64,000 bases of DNA from Mogibacterium neglectum (GTDB taxonomy: Bacteria; Bacillota; Clostridia; Peptostreptococcales; Anaerovoracaceae). Positions within the stretch are counted from its first letter, which is position 1. Each line of letters begins with the position of its first letter. The translations under genes and the position numbers were made by a program. The notes below the pieces were generated by a model, which searched no databases, was not told the origin of the DNA, and saw only the letters and a program-made list of their open reading frames with translations. Below, piece after piece: positions 46,624 to 56,502 of this stretch. The stretch is taken from contig NZ_CP128647.1 of NCBI RefSeq assembly GCF_030644205.1, positions 1,240,001-1,304,000 of the forward strand. The letters run 5' to 3'.

Positions 46624-47924
46624 AACAAGTAGCAAGAGTTTTATCCACCTATTCAGCTGACCTATTCGGCATCTGCTCCGTACTCTATGAGTTGGGCGGT
46701 CTCGTTGTAATGCACGATGCATCCGGCTGTAATTCAACATACAACACACACGATGAGCCGCGTTGGTATGATATAGAGAGCATGATTTACATATCTGGAC
46801 TCATTGAAAATGACGTAATTCTCGGAAACGACGAGAAGCTCATAGGCGACGTAATTGAGGCGGCAGATGAAACTAATCCTAAATTCATCGCTATCTCCGC
46901 TGCACTGATTCCACTCTTTATGAGCACTGACATGAAGGGAATAGCCCGCATCATCGAAAAACGCACTGGAATACCGACATTTGGATTTACGACTAATGCG
47001 ATGGATACTTATGTGCTAGGCGGCAATATGGTCTACCGTGAATTTCTAGATAAATTCTGCCCTGCCCTTGATAGCAGCCAAAACACAGCTGACTCGTCCT
47101 CCATATCTGTAAATCTCCTCGGCGTAACTCCACTCGACTTCTCGATAGTCGGAAACGTTGAGGCTCTAAAGGAGTATTTTAAAGACCGCGGCATCGAGGT
47201 CAATTGCTGCATGACGATGGGCTGCACTCTTTCTGAAATGGCAAAGGCATACAAAGCTGATGTCAATGTTATCTGCTCATCTATGGCACTTGACGGTGCG
47301 AGAATACTTCATGATAAGTACGGAACCCCTGCAGTTCTGGGACTGCCTATGGGAAAGTCTGCTTGCCATGAACTTGAAAAGCTTATAAGAGAATCTGCCG
47401 TTGATGGTAAATCGAGAGCGCTTGGTTCATCAGGCGAGCTAAGCAGTATTCCTGCGCTCGAGCATCCGAAATCTAGCTATGCACTTAGAGATAGAGCCAA
47501 GGGTGGCACCTGGATTATCGGAGAAGCGATTAATGCAGCTGGTATTCGCTACACGCTGGAGCATGACCTCAAGCTAAGTGATGTTCACATACTCTGCCCT
47601 ACTCAAGTAGATGCTCATATGCTTAGAGATGGCGATGTTATGGTGCGCGACGAAGCTGACATAGAGAAGGTGCTAAAGGATGCAAAATGCGTAATTGCAG
47701 ATCCTATCTATATACGAATTCTGACGAGAAATGAAAGTGGTAATTTACCGCACTTTATAAATATTCCTCATGAAGCTTATTCTGGCAGAATGTACAGGAG
47801 TCATATCCCGACCTTCATCGGAGCAGGCTTCACAGATTGGCTGACTTCTAAGGTCAATGCTGATCAGGATTCCATCGGTATCAACGACATAATGCGGATA
47901 AATGTGCCATACAAAAAGGGATAA
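46620..47924 (+). CDS. Nitrogenase component 1-like protein, NifK-type subunit (set 2)
   Basis: 434 residues from the ATG at 46620, overlapping the previous stop by 4 bases, with GGGGG upstream. It shares with the set 1 NifK-like protein the start of the fold and the motif HDASGCNSTYNTHDEPRW, but has only one cysteine there (Cys37); the second cysteine of set 1 is Tyr/Asn here. ISAALIPLFMSTD occupies the usual third-Cys site. So the cluster is either asymmetrically ligated or completed by the D-like partner. Last intact gene of this operon; a decayed lipoprotein gene follows. Confidence 0.82.
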   Translation: MKQVARVLSTYSADLFGICSVLYELGGLVVMHDASGCNSTYNTHDEPRWYDIESMIYISGLIENDVILGNDEKLIGDVIEAADETNPKFIAISAALIPLFMSTDMKGIARIIEKRTGIPTFGFTTNAMDTYVLGGNMVYREFLDKFCPALDSSQNTADSSSISVNLLGVTPLDFSIVGNVEALKEYFKDRGIEVNCCMTMGCTLSEMAKAYKADVNVICSSMALDGARILHDKYGTPAVLGLPMGKSACHELEKLIRESAVDGKSRALGSSGELSSIPALEHPKSSYALRDRAKGGTWIIGEAINAAGIRYTLEHDLKLSDVHILCPTQVDAHMLRDGDVMVRDEADIEKVLKDAKCVIADPIYIRILTRNESGNLPHFINIPHEAYSGRMYRSHIPTFIGAGFTDWLTSKVNADQDSIGINDIMRINVPYKKG

Positions 47925-47946
47925 ACGCTTGGAGAAACAAAGTAAT

Positions 47947-48098
47947 ATGAGAAAAAGGCTTTTGATTGACTTGCTGTAGTACTATCATTATCACTTTCTG
48001 GGTGCGGTAAGTCTGAGAAGAAAGCAGGACTTACAAATAAAGATATAATCGGCATATGCAGTGCACCGCTCCAAATGTTCTTACTGACACATATATGA
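47947..48098 (+). pseudogene. Decayed N terminus of a lipoprotein (probable ABC substrate-binding protein)
   Basis: An ATG (MRKRLLID) opens a frame that stops after 10 codons. Shifting one frame gives LAVVLSLSLSGCGKSEKK, a clear signal peptide with lipobox LSGC and a charged linker, continuing LTNKDIIGICSAPLQMF to a stop at 48096. It is therefore a frameshifted and truncated lipoprotein start, 22 bases after the NifK-like stop and in the same direction. It was probably the binding protein of a transporter once served by this operon; which substrate cannot be read. Confidence 0.7.
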
Positions 48099-48099
48099 C

Positions 48100-49602
48100 T
48101 TAGAATTCCTCATCCTCTGCCAGCGCAAGCACAGCATCAACAGCTCTATGCCATTTAGCCTTAGCACGCTGCCTATCCTCATCTTCAATCGCTGGATAGA
48201 ATTCTTTGTCAATATCTTTAATCTCTATGATATCCTCAATCGACTTATAATATCCTGAAGCAAGTCCTGCTAGATATGCAGCTCCAAGTGAAGTCGATTC
48301 AATTGACTTATGACGGACTATATGGATGTCCGAGATATCTGCCTGATTTTGCATCAAGAAATTATTGAGTGAGGCTCCACCATCTACCTTAAGGTCGGTA
48401 ATCTTTCTTCCGAGATCCTTCTCCATCGCCTTGATCAGATCATCACTCTGAAAAGCAATTGACTCAAGTGTCGCCCTAACCACGTGCTCCTTCTTGGTGG
48501 ATCGCTTGATTCCGAGAATCGCTCCCCTAGCATCTGGCTCCCAGTAAGGTGCTCCAAGTCCTGTAAATGCAGGCACAACTACCACACCATCACTATCAGG
48601 AACCTTGCTAGCGAAGTTTTCCGAGATGCTCGATTTCTTAATCATCTGCAGGTTATCGCGTAGCCACTGAATAGCAGCACCACACACGAATACGGAACCT
48701 TCGAGCGCGTACTTAACCTCTCCATTTAGCCCCCAGGCGATAGTCGTGAGAAGACCGCTGCTGCTGTACACAGGCTTATTTCCAGTATTTAGAAGTAAAA
48801 AGTTTCCTGTTCCATATGTGCTCTTAATCTCACCTTCGTTAAAGCAAGCCTCACCAAAGAGTGCAGCCTGCTGATCTCCTGCAGCTCCAGTGATATGTAG
48901 CTTACCGCCAAATAATTCGAAAATAGTCTCTCCAAAGTCACCTGCACATGACACAGGTTCTGGTAGCATCGCACGCGGAATATCTAGGATAGATAGTATC
49001 TCATCATCCCAGTCGAGCGTACTTATATTGAACATCATAGTTCTGGCAGCATTTGAATAATCAGTCAGATGCTTCACTCCACCAGTCATCTTCCAGATTA
49101 GCCACGTCTCAACCGTTCCGAACAGCAGCTCACCACGCTTAGCCTTTTCCCTCGCCCCATCTACATGGTCGAGAATCCACTTTAGCTTAGTCGCACTGAA
49201 ATACGCATCTATGATAAGACCTGTCTTCTCTCTAATCATATCGGAGTAACCTTGATTTCTAAGCCATTCAGCGATATCAGCAGTTCTCCTGCACTGCCAT
49301 ACAATCGCATTATAAATCGGTCTTCCTGTCTCTTTATCCCACACAATTGTGGTCTCACGCTGGTTGGTGATTCCGATGCAGTCGATATCTCTGTAGGTGA
49401 GACTCGCCTTGAGCAGCGCCTCCTGAGCAACCGCCATCTGTGTGGAATATATCTCCATAGCATCGTGCTCAACCCAGCCGTCGTGCGGAAAGATTTGCTT
49501 AAATTCCCTCTGCCCAACGCTTACCGCATTTCCCACTCTATCGTAGATTATGCACCTCGCACTCGTCGTACCTTCGTCGAGTGTCATGATGTATTCGCCC
49601 AT
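48100..49602 (-). CDS. glpK: Glycerol kinase
   Basis: Phosphorylates glycerol to sn-glycerol 3-phosphate. 500 residues from the ATG at 49602 (AGGAGG five bases upstream; a GTG one codon earlier is less well placed). FGGY family: YIMTLDEGTTSARCI at the start, then WQCRRTADI, DAYFSATKLKWILD, TYGTGNFLLLNTG and the C-terminal KVDGGASLNNFLMQNQADI. It starts 18 bases after the hemW stop, so it may be cotranscribed with lepA-hemW. The usual partners glpF/glpD are absent. Confidence 0.97.
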   Translation of the reverse strand: MGEYIMTLDEGTTSARCIIYDRVGNAVSVGQREFKQIFPHDGWVEHDAMEIYSTQMAVAQEALLKASLTYRDIDCIGITNQRETTIVWDKETGRPIYNAIVWQCRRTADIAEWLRNQGYSDMIREKTGLIIDAYFSATKLKWILDHVDGAREKAKRGELLFGTVETWLIWKMTGGVKHLTDYSNAARTMMFNISTLDWDDEILSILDIPRAMLPEPVSCAGDFGETIFELFGGKLHITGAAGDQQAALFGEACFNEGEIKSTYGTGNFLLLNTGNKPVYSSSGLLTTIAWGLNGEVKYALEGSVFVCGAAIQWLRDNLQMIKKSSISENFASKVPDSDGVVVVPAFTGLGAPYWEPDARGAILGIKRSTKKEHVVRATLESIAFQSDDLIKAMEKDLGRKITDLKVDGGASLNNFLMQNQADISDIHIVRHKSIESTSLGAAYLAGLASGYYKSIEDIIEIKDIDKEFYPAIEDEDRQRAKAKWHRAVDAVLALAEDEEF

Positions 49603-49620
49603 CACAGCCTCCTATCTATG

Positions 49621-50778
49621 CTATACAAATAGCGCCATAATACTGTTGCTTATATCTATGCCTTCGTCCGTAAGCCTCATGCCATCTTCACCAATTACGA
49701 GTTTTCCTTCTCTCTCATATTCGTGGGCTTCTTCAAAGACATCGCTGTAATATTCCCAGAATTCCTCATAACTACCCAGCACATCCTCGTATCTAATTCC
49801 TTCTACCTTCCTAAGCCCTGTAAAAACAGCCTCCGCCACGTTGTCATGCTCCGAGTTCTCGTGTGCTTCAGCGGAAGGCGCAAGACCTTTACCATTGAAT
49901 TCAAAATATTCATCGAGCGAGCAGACATTCATAATCCTATTGTTATCGATAAACGAAGATGCTCCGAGACCAAGTCCCAGATAAGGAGTCATCTCCCAGT
50001 ACTTGAGATTGTGCCTAGATTCATAGCCATGCTTAGAGAAGTTAGAAATCTCATAGTGCTCATATCCTTTCTCTTTGAGGAACTTGGCTCCAGCGTGATA
50101 CGTCGCTCTATCGATTTCATCTGAAACTTCGGTGAACTCGCCCCTTTCAAACTCCTTGAAAAATGCTGTACCTTCTTCAAGCTGTAAGCTATAGAAAGAT
50201 ATATGTTCAGGCTCTAGGCCCGTTACAGCTTCTATATCCATGAGCGTAGTCTCCAAGCTGCTACCTGGCACTGCAAAAATGAGGTCGAGGTTAATATTAT
50301 CAAACCCTGCTTCTCTAGCATTCTGTACATCTCTTATCACGTCCCCAGCTGTGTGAATCCTGCCAAGTCGCCTTAGTATATCGTTATCCATACTCTGAAC
50401 ACCCATGGATAGACGGTTCACTCCAGCATTTCGGTATCCTTTTAGGCTTTCCATAGATAGTGTCGCTGGATTCGATTCAAGCGTAATCTCTGCATCACTA
50501 TCTATATTAAAATTCACCCTTAGCTCAGCGATGATTCTAGCGGTCTGTTCACTCGTCAGTAGTGACGGAGTTCCGCCACCGAAGAAGATGGTATCAAAGA
50601 CTCCATGTGCAAGGTCACTCATAAGTCTTGTTCTAATACGAATCTCTTCGCACAGCGCCTTCACGTAGCGCTCTCTAAGAGCTTCGTCTGAAGCCCCAGA
50701 TAGGAACGCGCAGTATTTACACTTTCTGACACAGAACGGAATATGAACGTATATACCAGGATTCTTATTTGTCGTCAT
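49621..50778 (-). CDS. hemW: HemW-like radical SAM heme chaperone
   Basis: 385 residues, with the radical SAM cysteines FCVRKCKYC (16, 20, 23), [10 protein letters not shown], and [15 protein letters not shown]. The length and the lack of an N-terminal extension fit HemW (heme-binding chaperone) rather than HemN coproporphyrinogen dehydrogenase. It overlaps the end of lepA by 14 bases, the standard lepA-hemW pair of Bacillota. Confidence 0.92.
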   Translation of the reverse strand: MTTNKNPGIYVHIPFCVRKCKYCAFLSGASDEALRERYVKALCEEIRIRTRLMSDLAHGVFDTIFFGGGTPSLLTSEQTARIIAELRVNFNIDSDAEITLESNPATLSMESLKGYRNAGVNRLSMGVQSMDNDILRRLGRIHTAGDVIRDVQNAREAGFDNINLDLIFAVPGSSLETTLMDIEAVTGLEPEHISFYSLQLEEGTAFFKEFERGEFTEVSDEIDRATYHAGAKFLKEKGYEHYEISNFSKHGYESRHNLKYWEMTPYLGLGLGASSFIDNNRIMNVCSLDEYFEFNGKGLAPSAEAHENSEHDNVAEAVFTGLRKVEGIRYEDVLGSYEEFWEYYSDVFEEAHEYEREGKLVIGEDGMRLTDEGIDISNSIMALFV

Positions 50779-52573
50779 CGAACTTCAGAACCTCTGTAAA
50801 CGCTTCCTGAGGCACTTCCACTCTTCCGAACTGCCTCATGCGTTTCTTACCTTCCTTCTGCTTCTCAAGCAGCTTCTTCTTACGCGAGATGTCTCCACCG
50901 TAGCACTTTGCGATTACGTCCTTACGGTAAGCTCTTACGGTCTCACGCGCAATTACCTTCTGCCCGATTGCCGCCTGAATTGGTACCTCAAACTGGTGCA
51001 TAGGAATTAGCTTCTTGAGCTTCGCACAGATAGTACGCCCCTTTGCATATGCTTCTTCTTCAGGAACGATTGTGCTAAACGCGTCGATGAGCTCCTTGTT
51101 GAGCAGTATATCTAGCTTGACGAGCTTTGCAGCTCTGTACTCCTTAAATTCGTAGTCAAGCGAAGCGTATCCCTTTGTCTTGGATTTGAGCGCATCAAAG
51201 AAATCATAGATTACCTCGTTTAGAGGAATCTCGTAGTGTAGCTGAACTCTCGTCTCAGTCAGATACTCCATGTGCACCATATTTCCACGCCTACTCTGGC
51301 ACAGCGTCATGATAGTTCCGACGTAGTCCTTAGGCGTCATGATTTCAGCCGAAACGATTGGCTCTTCTATTCTCTGAATATCAGCTGGATCAGGCAGATT
51401 CGAAGGATTCTGAACCATGATCTCCGAACCATCTTTCATAACGACCTTATAAATAACGCTTGGCAGCGTCGTGACTACATTTAAATCGAACTCTCTCTCA
51501 AGTCGCTCTATTATTACGTCCATGTGGAGCAGTCCGAGGAATCCGCAGCGATAACCGAATCCGAGCGCAGCGGAATTTTCAGACTCAAAATTGAACGCCG
51601 CATCGTTTACCTGTAGCTTCTCAAGGGCGTCCTTTACATTCTCGTATTTCTCCCCCTCTGCTGGATATACTCCGCAGTACACCATTGACTGAGCCTTCTT
51701 ATAGCCCTTTAGCGGATGCTCTGTCGGCAATTTAGTCAGAGTAATTGTATCTCCGACTCTGGCATCGGCAACCTGCTTGATGCTTGCACAGATGTAGCCT
51801 ACCTCTCCCGCCTTGAGTTCCTTGGATGGAAGCATGTTCGGGATACAATAGCCAACCTCAGTTACTTCGTAGTCTTTGCCAGTATTCATCATGCGGATAA
51901 AGTCACCCTTATTGACTCTACCGTCAAAAATTCTCGTATAAATAACGACACCCTTATAGCTGTCATAGTATGAGTCGAAAATTAGACCCTTTAGTCGTTC
52001 ATCAGGATCACCCTCTGGTGGTGGAATAACCTCAACTAGTTTCTCGAGCATGTCATCTATGCCGAGACCTGTTTTAGCAGAAATCTGCGGTGCCTCTTCA
52101 GCATCGATTCCGATAATCTCCTCTATTTCAGCCTTTGCCTCTTCAGGTCTAGCACTGTCTAAATCCATCTTGTTAAGAACTGGGAGTATCTCGAGGTCTT
52201 CATCGAGAGCTAGATAAACGTTACCGAGCGTCTGTGCTTCTACGCCCTGAGTAGCATCCACTACCAGTACGGCACCATCGCAGGCAGCTAGGGAACGAGA
52301 TACCTCGTAGTTAAAATCCACGTGTCCTGGAGTGTCGATTAGGTTTAACACGTACTCCTCTCCATCCTTTGCCTTGTAAGAGAGCCTCGTTGTCTGAAGC
52401 TTGATGGTGATGCCTCGCTCTCTCTCGATATCCATATTGTCGAGAAACTGCTCCTTCATATCCCTCGATGCAACGAGTCCAGTCTTCTCAATTAGTCTGT
52501 CAGCAAGAGTTGACTTACCATGGTCTATATGAGCAATGATACTGAAATTTCTAATTTTTTTTAAGTAATCCAT
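50765..52573 (-). CDS. lepA: Elongation factor 4 (LepA)
   Basis: Ribosome-dependent GTPase thought to back-translocate or remodel stalled ribosomes. 602 residues, full length. G1 AHIDHGKST (14-22), G2 ERGITIK, G3 DTPGHVDF, G4 NKMD; then domains II-V and the LepA-specific C terminus rich in Lys/Arg ([21 protein letters not shown]). Confidence 0.98.
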   Translation of the reverse strand: MDYLKKIRNFSIIAHIDHGKSTLADRLIEKTGLVASRDMKEQFLDNMDIERERGITIKLQTTRLSYKAKDGEEYVLNLIDTPGHVDFNYEVSRSLAACDGAVLVVDATQGVEAQTLGNVYLALDEDLEILPVLNKMDLDSARPEEAKAEIEEIIGIDAEEAPQISAKTGLGIDDMLEKLVEVIPPPEGDPDERLKGLIFDSYYDSYKGVVIYTRIFDGRVNKGDFIRMMNTGKDYEVTEVGYCIPNMLPSKELKAGEVGYICASIKQVADARVGDTITLTKLPTEHPLKGYKKAQSMVYCGVYPAEGEKYENVKDALEKLQVNDAAFNFESENSAALGFGYRCGFLGLLHMDVIIERLEREFDLNVVTTLPSVIYKVVMKDGSEIMVQNPSNLPDPADIQRIEEPIVSAEIMTPKDYVGTIMTLCQSRRGNMVHMEYLTETRVQLHYEIPLNEVIYDFFDALKSKTKGYASLDYEFKEYRAAKLVKLDILLNKELIDAFSTIVPEEEAYAKGRTICAKLKKLIPMHQFEVPIQAAIGQKVIARETVRAYRKDVIAKCYGGDISRKKKLLEKQKEGKKRMRQFGRVEVPQEAFTEVLKFDDDK

Positions 52574-52603
52574 ATTCGTCCTTATCTTAATTTATATTAA
52601 TTC

Positions 52604-53125
52604 TTATTTATCTTCGTCCGTCTCCGCAATAGAAGCTATGAGCTCCTTGCAAGCAAGCATATTTGCATACCCAGCCACAGCAAGCTCAAGCGCCAGCTTC
52701 GTAGCAGTTTCTTTGTCTTTGCAGCCTTTAATTTTATCCGCTACTCGCAAGTATTCATCATCTATAGTCCTACAGTACTCATCGTAGAAATGCTCTACAT
52801 CCATGTGTTCCATTTCCGAACCGAGCAAAAGACCAGCTTCCTTGACGCTCATGACCTGCTTGAACAAGCAAATGGCTGTTAGATACCCTATATGTTCACG
52901 GTCGTACTTCTTACCATGAGCCCTCGGAAGGAGCGAACTCTTCATGTAGTTGTTAATCATAGCTGGCGTGAGAGTTTCCTCACCTTCACGCTCAAGCCCT
53001 ATGTGCTGCCTCTTCATGTATCCGATGATTTGATCCATATATAGGTCGATATCCGGAATCTTATCCCAATTCTCAGGTCTTGAATTCTCAAGTCTTGAGA
53101 CGAGCTCGTTAATTCGTTCTGACAT
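52604..53125 (-). CDS. DUF1836 domain protein
   Basis: 173 residues from the ATG at 53125, which has GAGAGG seven bases upstream; a start 17 codons earlier lacks one. The core has LTPAMINNYMKSSLLPRAHGKKYDREHI, the MerR-like winged-helix pattern of DUF1836, then CLFKQVMSVKEAGLLL. Probably DNA-binding; its target is unknown. Same strand as lepA with 30 bases between, so it may share its transcript. Confidence 0.88.
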   Translation of the reverse strand: MSERINELVSRLENSRPENWDKIPDIDLYMDQIIGYMKRQHIGLEREGEETLTPAMINNYMKSSLLPRAHGKKYDREHIGYLTAICLFKQVMSVKEAGLLLGSEMEHMDVEHFYDEYCRTIDDEYLRVADKIKGCKDKETATKLALELAVAGYANMLACKELIASIAETDEDK

Positions 53126-53343
53126 GTAAATACCTCTCTCAAATTTATACATTCTATTATACTTAATCACATACACAAATAACAGCTTTCATTTACAAAA
53201 TCTTCATATTGGTATATTGCAATTTTTATAATTGTTTAATATAATATTGGATATTATATTAAGTCATAATATTAATCATGTTGGCAGGTGTATCCATATA
53301 TCGATTTCGCTGCTGATATGATAATCATATGGAGGTGACCAAA

Positions 53344-54027
53344 GTGACAGATATATGCGTATTAGGAGATTCCATATCTAAGGGAATAGTTTTTGACGAT
53401 TTAAAAGAGAGATATGCAGTGCTAAACGATAACTTTATCTCTCTTCTGCAAAGGGAATTCGGTACCACGATAAAGAACTTCGCTTCCTTCGGAGCGACGA
53501 TTACGAAAGGTCTAAGAATCTTCGAAGAGCGCTATTCGAGTATTAAGTCACATAAATATACTTTGATTGAATTTGGCGGAAACGATTGCAATCTCAACTG
53601 GGAGCAGATTTCAGTCACTCCTAACGCGGAGCATCTAGCCAAGACTCCGCTATCCGAGTTTAAGGCTACCTACGAGGATATAATCGAGAAGACTATGTAC
53701 GCTGGCAGTCGCCCTATCCTGCTCACATTACCGCCACTTGAGAGGAATAGGTTCTTCGAATGGGTATCGCGGGATCTTAACAAGGACAATATCATGAAGT
53801 ACATGGGCGGGAGCACTATATTTATAGAGAGATGGCATAGTTCATACAACGAGATGATTCTCGAACTAGCAGATGAATACGGTATCCAGGTCTTCGATAT
53901 CAGAAAACCATTTCTAGAGCTCGGAGACTATAGCGACTATATATGTATAGACGGTATGCATCCTAATGCTGCAGGGCATAAGCTTATTGCAAAATACCTC
54001 CGCGAAGAGCTGGCAGCTCTCGAGTAA
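53344..54027 (+). CDS. SGNH/GDSL-family hydrolase
   Basis: 227 residues from a GTG at 53344; the ATG at 53329 sits on the Shine-Dalgarno GGAGGTGA itself, so GTG is preferred. Block I ICVLGDSISKG (nucleophile Ser), block II FASFGATITKG, block III EFGGNDCN (oxyanion Asn), and block V DGMHPNAAGHKLIAKYL (catalytic Asp-His). No signal peptide, so it acts in the cytoplasm on an unknown ester. It faces away from the DUF1836 gene. Confidence 0.9.
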   Translation: MTDICVLGDSISKGIVFDDLKERYAVLNDNFISLLQREFGTTIKNFASFGATITKGLRIFEERYSSIKSHKYTLIEFGGNDCNLNWEQISVTPNAEHLAKTPLSEFKATYEDIIEKTMYAGSRPILLTLPPLERNRFFEWVSRDLNKDNIMKYMGGSTIFIERWHSSYNEMILELADEYGIQVFDIRKPFLELGDYSDYICIDGMHPNAAGHKLIAKYLREELAALE

Positions 54028-54063
54028 CTTGGCGTGTACGCATTAATAAACCATACACACATC

Positions 54064-54092
54064 TTGAAATTTCAGACTCATTGGGATATAAT
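54064..54092 (+). promoter_or_regulatory. Promoter of rpsT
   Basis: TTGAAA (54064-54069), 17 bases, TATAAT (54087-54092), near-consensus and 47 bases before the start codon. Confidence 0.8.
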
Positions 54093-54138
54093 GGCTAAGC
54101 GAATTATTACTATTTAAAAGAAAAGTGGGGTAAATTAA

Positions 54139-54411
54139 ATGGCAAACATTAAATCCGCAAAGAAGAGAATCAGAACTATCGAGAAGAAGACTGCTCGTAA
54201 CATCAGAGTTAAGAACCACGTTAGCGAAGCTGAGAAGGCTTTCCTAACTGCTATTAAGGCTGGTGACGTTGCAGAGGCAGAGAAAGCATTTAAGCACGCT
54301 GAAAAGAAGTTCATGCAGGCTGCAGCTAAGGGTACTTTCCACAAGAATACCGCTTCGAGAACAGTTTCGAGACTCGCAAAGAGACTTAACAATCTCAAGG
54401 AGAGTAAGTAA
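54139..54411 (+). CDS. rpsT: 30S ribosomal protein S20
   Basis: Primary 16S-binding ribosomal protein. 90 residues, highly basic, helical: MANIKSAKKRIRTIEKKTARN at the start and the conserved KGTFHKNTASRTVSRLAKRLN. Strong promoter and a clear terminator make it monocistronic. Typical neighbour of lepA in Bacillota. Confidence 0.98.
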   Translation: MANIKSAKKRIRTIEKKTARNIRVKNHVSEAEKAFLTAIKAGDVAEAEKAFKHAEKKFMQAAAKGTFHKNTASRTVSRLAKRLNNLKESK

Positions 54412-54466
54412 ATCTCACCCGTCCCCACAGCACATATACGTGCAGCGTATAAGTTAAAAATACGCC

Positions 54467-54499
54467 AGAACGAAGGAGTGTCTCCCTTCGTTCTTTTTT
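54467..54499 (+). terminator. Terminator of rpsT
   Basis: AGAACGAAGG/CCTTCGTTCT stem (54467-54476 and 54485-54494) followed by T6. Confidence 0.85.
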
Positions 54500-54531
54500 A
54501 TTTTCTTTACACTTACAAGCTACCATGTTAA

Positions 54532-54570
54532 ACAAAAAAAGGATGTCACCATCTCATATAGGTAACATCC
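54532..54570 (-). terminator. Terminator of the yitT-like gene
   Basis: Minus-strand GGATGT(T)ACC/GGT(G)ACATCC followed by T7, 15 bases past the stop. Confidence 0.8.
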
Positions 54571-54585
54571 ATATTGATACAATTT

Positions 54586-55455
54586 TTATTTTGCAATATG
54601 CTGCTTAGCAATCCGCTTTGGTCTGTACATAACATCGTGGATATTGGTAACAGTCGCAAACGCATCTGGGTCTACTTCACGCAGGTGTTTCATCAGCTTT
54701 GCATATTCGTTTCTATTTACGATTACGTTTATTTCGTCAAACTTGTCTCCAGTAAAACCACCCGACGCTTCGTACCTAGTGACCCCGCTATGAAGCTCAT
54801 TGAGAATGTACTCACATATCTCGTCGTTCTTCTTAGATAGTATGCATACCTTCAGTTTAGTGGTCATACCGAATACATAGTGATCGATGATAATTCCGGT
54901 TACGTAAGTTCCCAAAATACTTAGGACTCCCGTCTTCGGGTCATAGATGAATATTGCTGGTGCTGATATAAACAAACCGACTACCGATGTAGCTACACCA
55001 AAATCTATGTTCAGATACTTGTTAGCCATCTTGTAGAGCACATCTAATCCCCCAGATGATGCATTTCTTACGAACATGAGTGCTATTCCAAGGTCACAGA
55101 GGAACAAATAGCATATCATATCCAGAAACTGATCATTCATAACGCCGTGATAGTTTGGTGTAAAATGCCCTAGAATCATCATGACTACAGGTAATCCTAC
55201 AGAAGGATATATGGACTTAATAGTAAACTCATGACCAACGAAGAACCATGAGATGACGAGCAGTACCAAGTTCAAGATAAGTATTATCATCGCTTTTGAT
55301 AAAGGCACGAATTTACCAATTAGAATAGCGACACCAGAAACGCTGGCAATCGCAAGGTTACTCGGCACCATAAAAAAGTACGTCGCTGTACCACATATTA
55401 TCATGCCAATCGTGATTAAAATAAAATCTATAATACTGGTTTTACTTATATTCAT
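54586..55455 (-). CDS. YitT-family membrane protein
   Basis: 289 residues: five to six membrane helices in the first ~190 (for example 8-28, 35-55, 60-80, 105-130, 145-170) and a cytoplasmic DUF2179 domain (about 205-280; SGVTRYEASGGFTGDK, VNRNEYAKLMKHLREVDPDAF). YitT proteins are candidate transporters of unknown substrate. It lies downstream of a LysR gene on the same strand and ends at its own terminator. Confidence 0.9.
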   Translation of the reverse strand: MNISKTSIIDFILITIGMIICGTATYFFMVPSNLAIASVSGVAILIGKFVPLSKAMIILILNLVLLVISWFFVGHEFTIKSIYPSVGLPVVMMILGHFTPNYHGVMNDQFLDMICYLFLCDLGIALMFVRNASSGGLDVLYKMANKYLNIDFGVATSVVGLFISAPAIFIYDPKTGVLSILGTYVTGIIIDHYVFGMTTKLKVCILSKKNDEICEYILNELHSGVTRYEASGGFTGDKFDEINVIVNRNEYAKLMKHLREVDPDAFATVTNIHDVMYRPKRIAKQHIAK

Positions 55456-55489
55456 CTCTTTTACTCTCTAGCTACAATATATGAATTTT

Positions 55490-56407
55490 CTACTCATCAC
55501 CCTTTTCATCATAGATTCGTTTTATTCTATTTCTCACGAATTCCATGAATAGCCCGAGGTGTGGTTCAATCCACTTCTCTCTCCTATATACAATCTGCGA
55601 ATACATTCTACACTTGAAATCTTTATCAACATCGAGGGCTACCACTCTTCCCTGCTCTAGCGCTCTAACTATTGAAGATCTAGGGATAAACGATACTGAG
55701 TTACTGCTCGCAACGATTTCACTTATCGCAATGATTGAACTTACCTCCATAATTGGATCATAATCTATGCCGTTGTCCTTGCAGTAGTCATCAAGGAATC
55801 TAGGATAGCTTACCTCCTGATCAGAAGTTATAAACCCACTCTTTACAACCTCTCTAATCGGAATATTTTTGTGTCCTGCAAGTGGGTTGTCTGGCGAGGT
55901 GATAAAGATCATATCTTCTGGTTGATCAACTACAGTGTTGCAATCCTTGTATACCATCTTTCTATCGATAAATAGCGCAAAGTCTATCTCATTCTGCTTA
56001 AGCTTTTCATACAGATTATCGAAGTAATCCGAGGTCTTAAGCATGAGTTTAATATGCGGATACGTCTCGCTAAACTCACGCAGAAGCGTAGGAAAATAGG
56101 CATTCGCCATAGATGATGTTGTACCTATTCTGATGGTCCCACGTATTTCATCGTCTTGCTGCATGAACTTACGAGCCTGTTCATTTGCCTTAAGAATTTG
56201 ATGCGCATAAGGGAGAAACCGCTCTCCACTTGATGTGAGCTGTATTCCCTTTCCCATTCTGTCGAATAATTTCGTGCCAAGTTCATCTTCAAGCTGCTTA
56301 ATCTGTACTGTTACGGCAGCCTGAGAATAACCTAGTACATTTGCGGTGCGAGAGAAGCTACCAAGCTCCGCCGCTTTAATAAAAGTTACTATAGTCTTAG
56401 CTTCCAT
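55490..56407 (-). CDS. LysR-type transcription regulator
   Basis: 305 residues. N-terminal winged HTH (FIKAAELGSFSRTANVLGYSQAAVTVQIKQLEDELG, about 8-42) and a periplasmic-binding-like effector domain (about 90-300; IRIGTTSSMANAYFPTLLREF). No divergent target gene lies beside it; yitT is downstream and an aminotransferase upstream, both on the same strand. Effector unknown. Confidence 0.93.
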   Translation of the reverse strand: MEAKTIVTFIKAAELGSFSRTANVLGYSQAAVTVQIKQLEDELGTKLFDRMGKGIQLTSSGERFLPYAHQILKANEQARKFMQQDDEIRGTIRIGTTSSMANAYFPTLLREFSETYPHIKLMLKTSDYFDNLYEKLKQNEIDFALFIDRKMVYKDCNTVVDQPEDMIFITSPDNPLAGHKNIPIREVVKSGFITSDQEVSYPRFLDDYCKDNGIDYDPIMEVSSIIAISEIVASSNSVSFIPRSSIVRALEQGRVVALDVDKDFKCRMYSQIVYRREKWIEPHLGLFMEFVRNRIKRIYDEKGDE

Positions 56408-56502
56408 GAGAATATATCCTCTAAAAAAGGTGTAGGCGAGACAAAAGTCCCACCCATCACCGTAAAATCTAAATCTTGATTTGTAAACGAAGCTCGCTTG
56501 AC

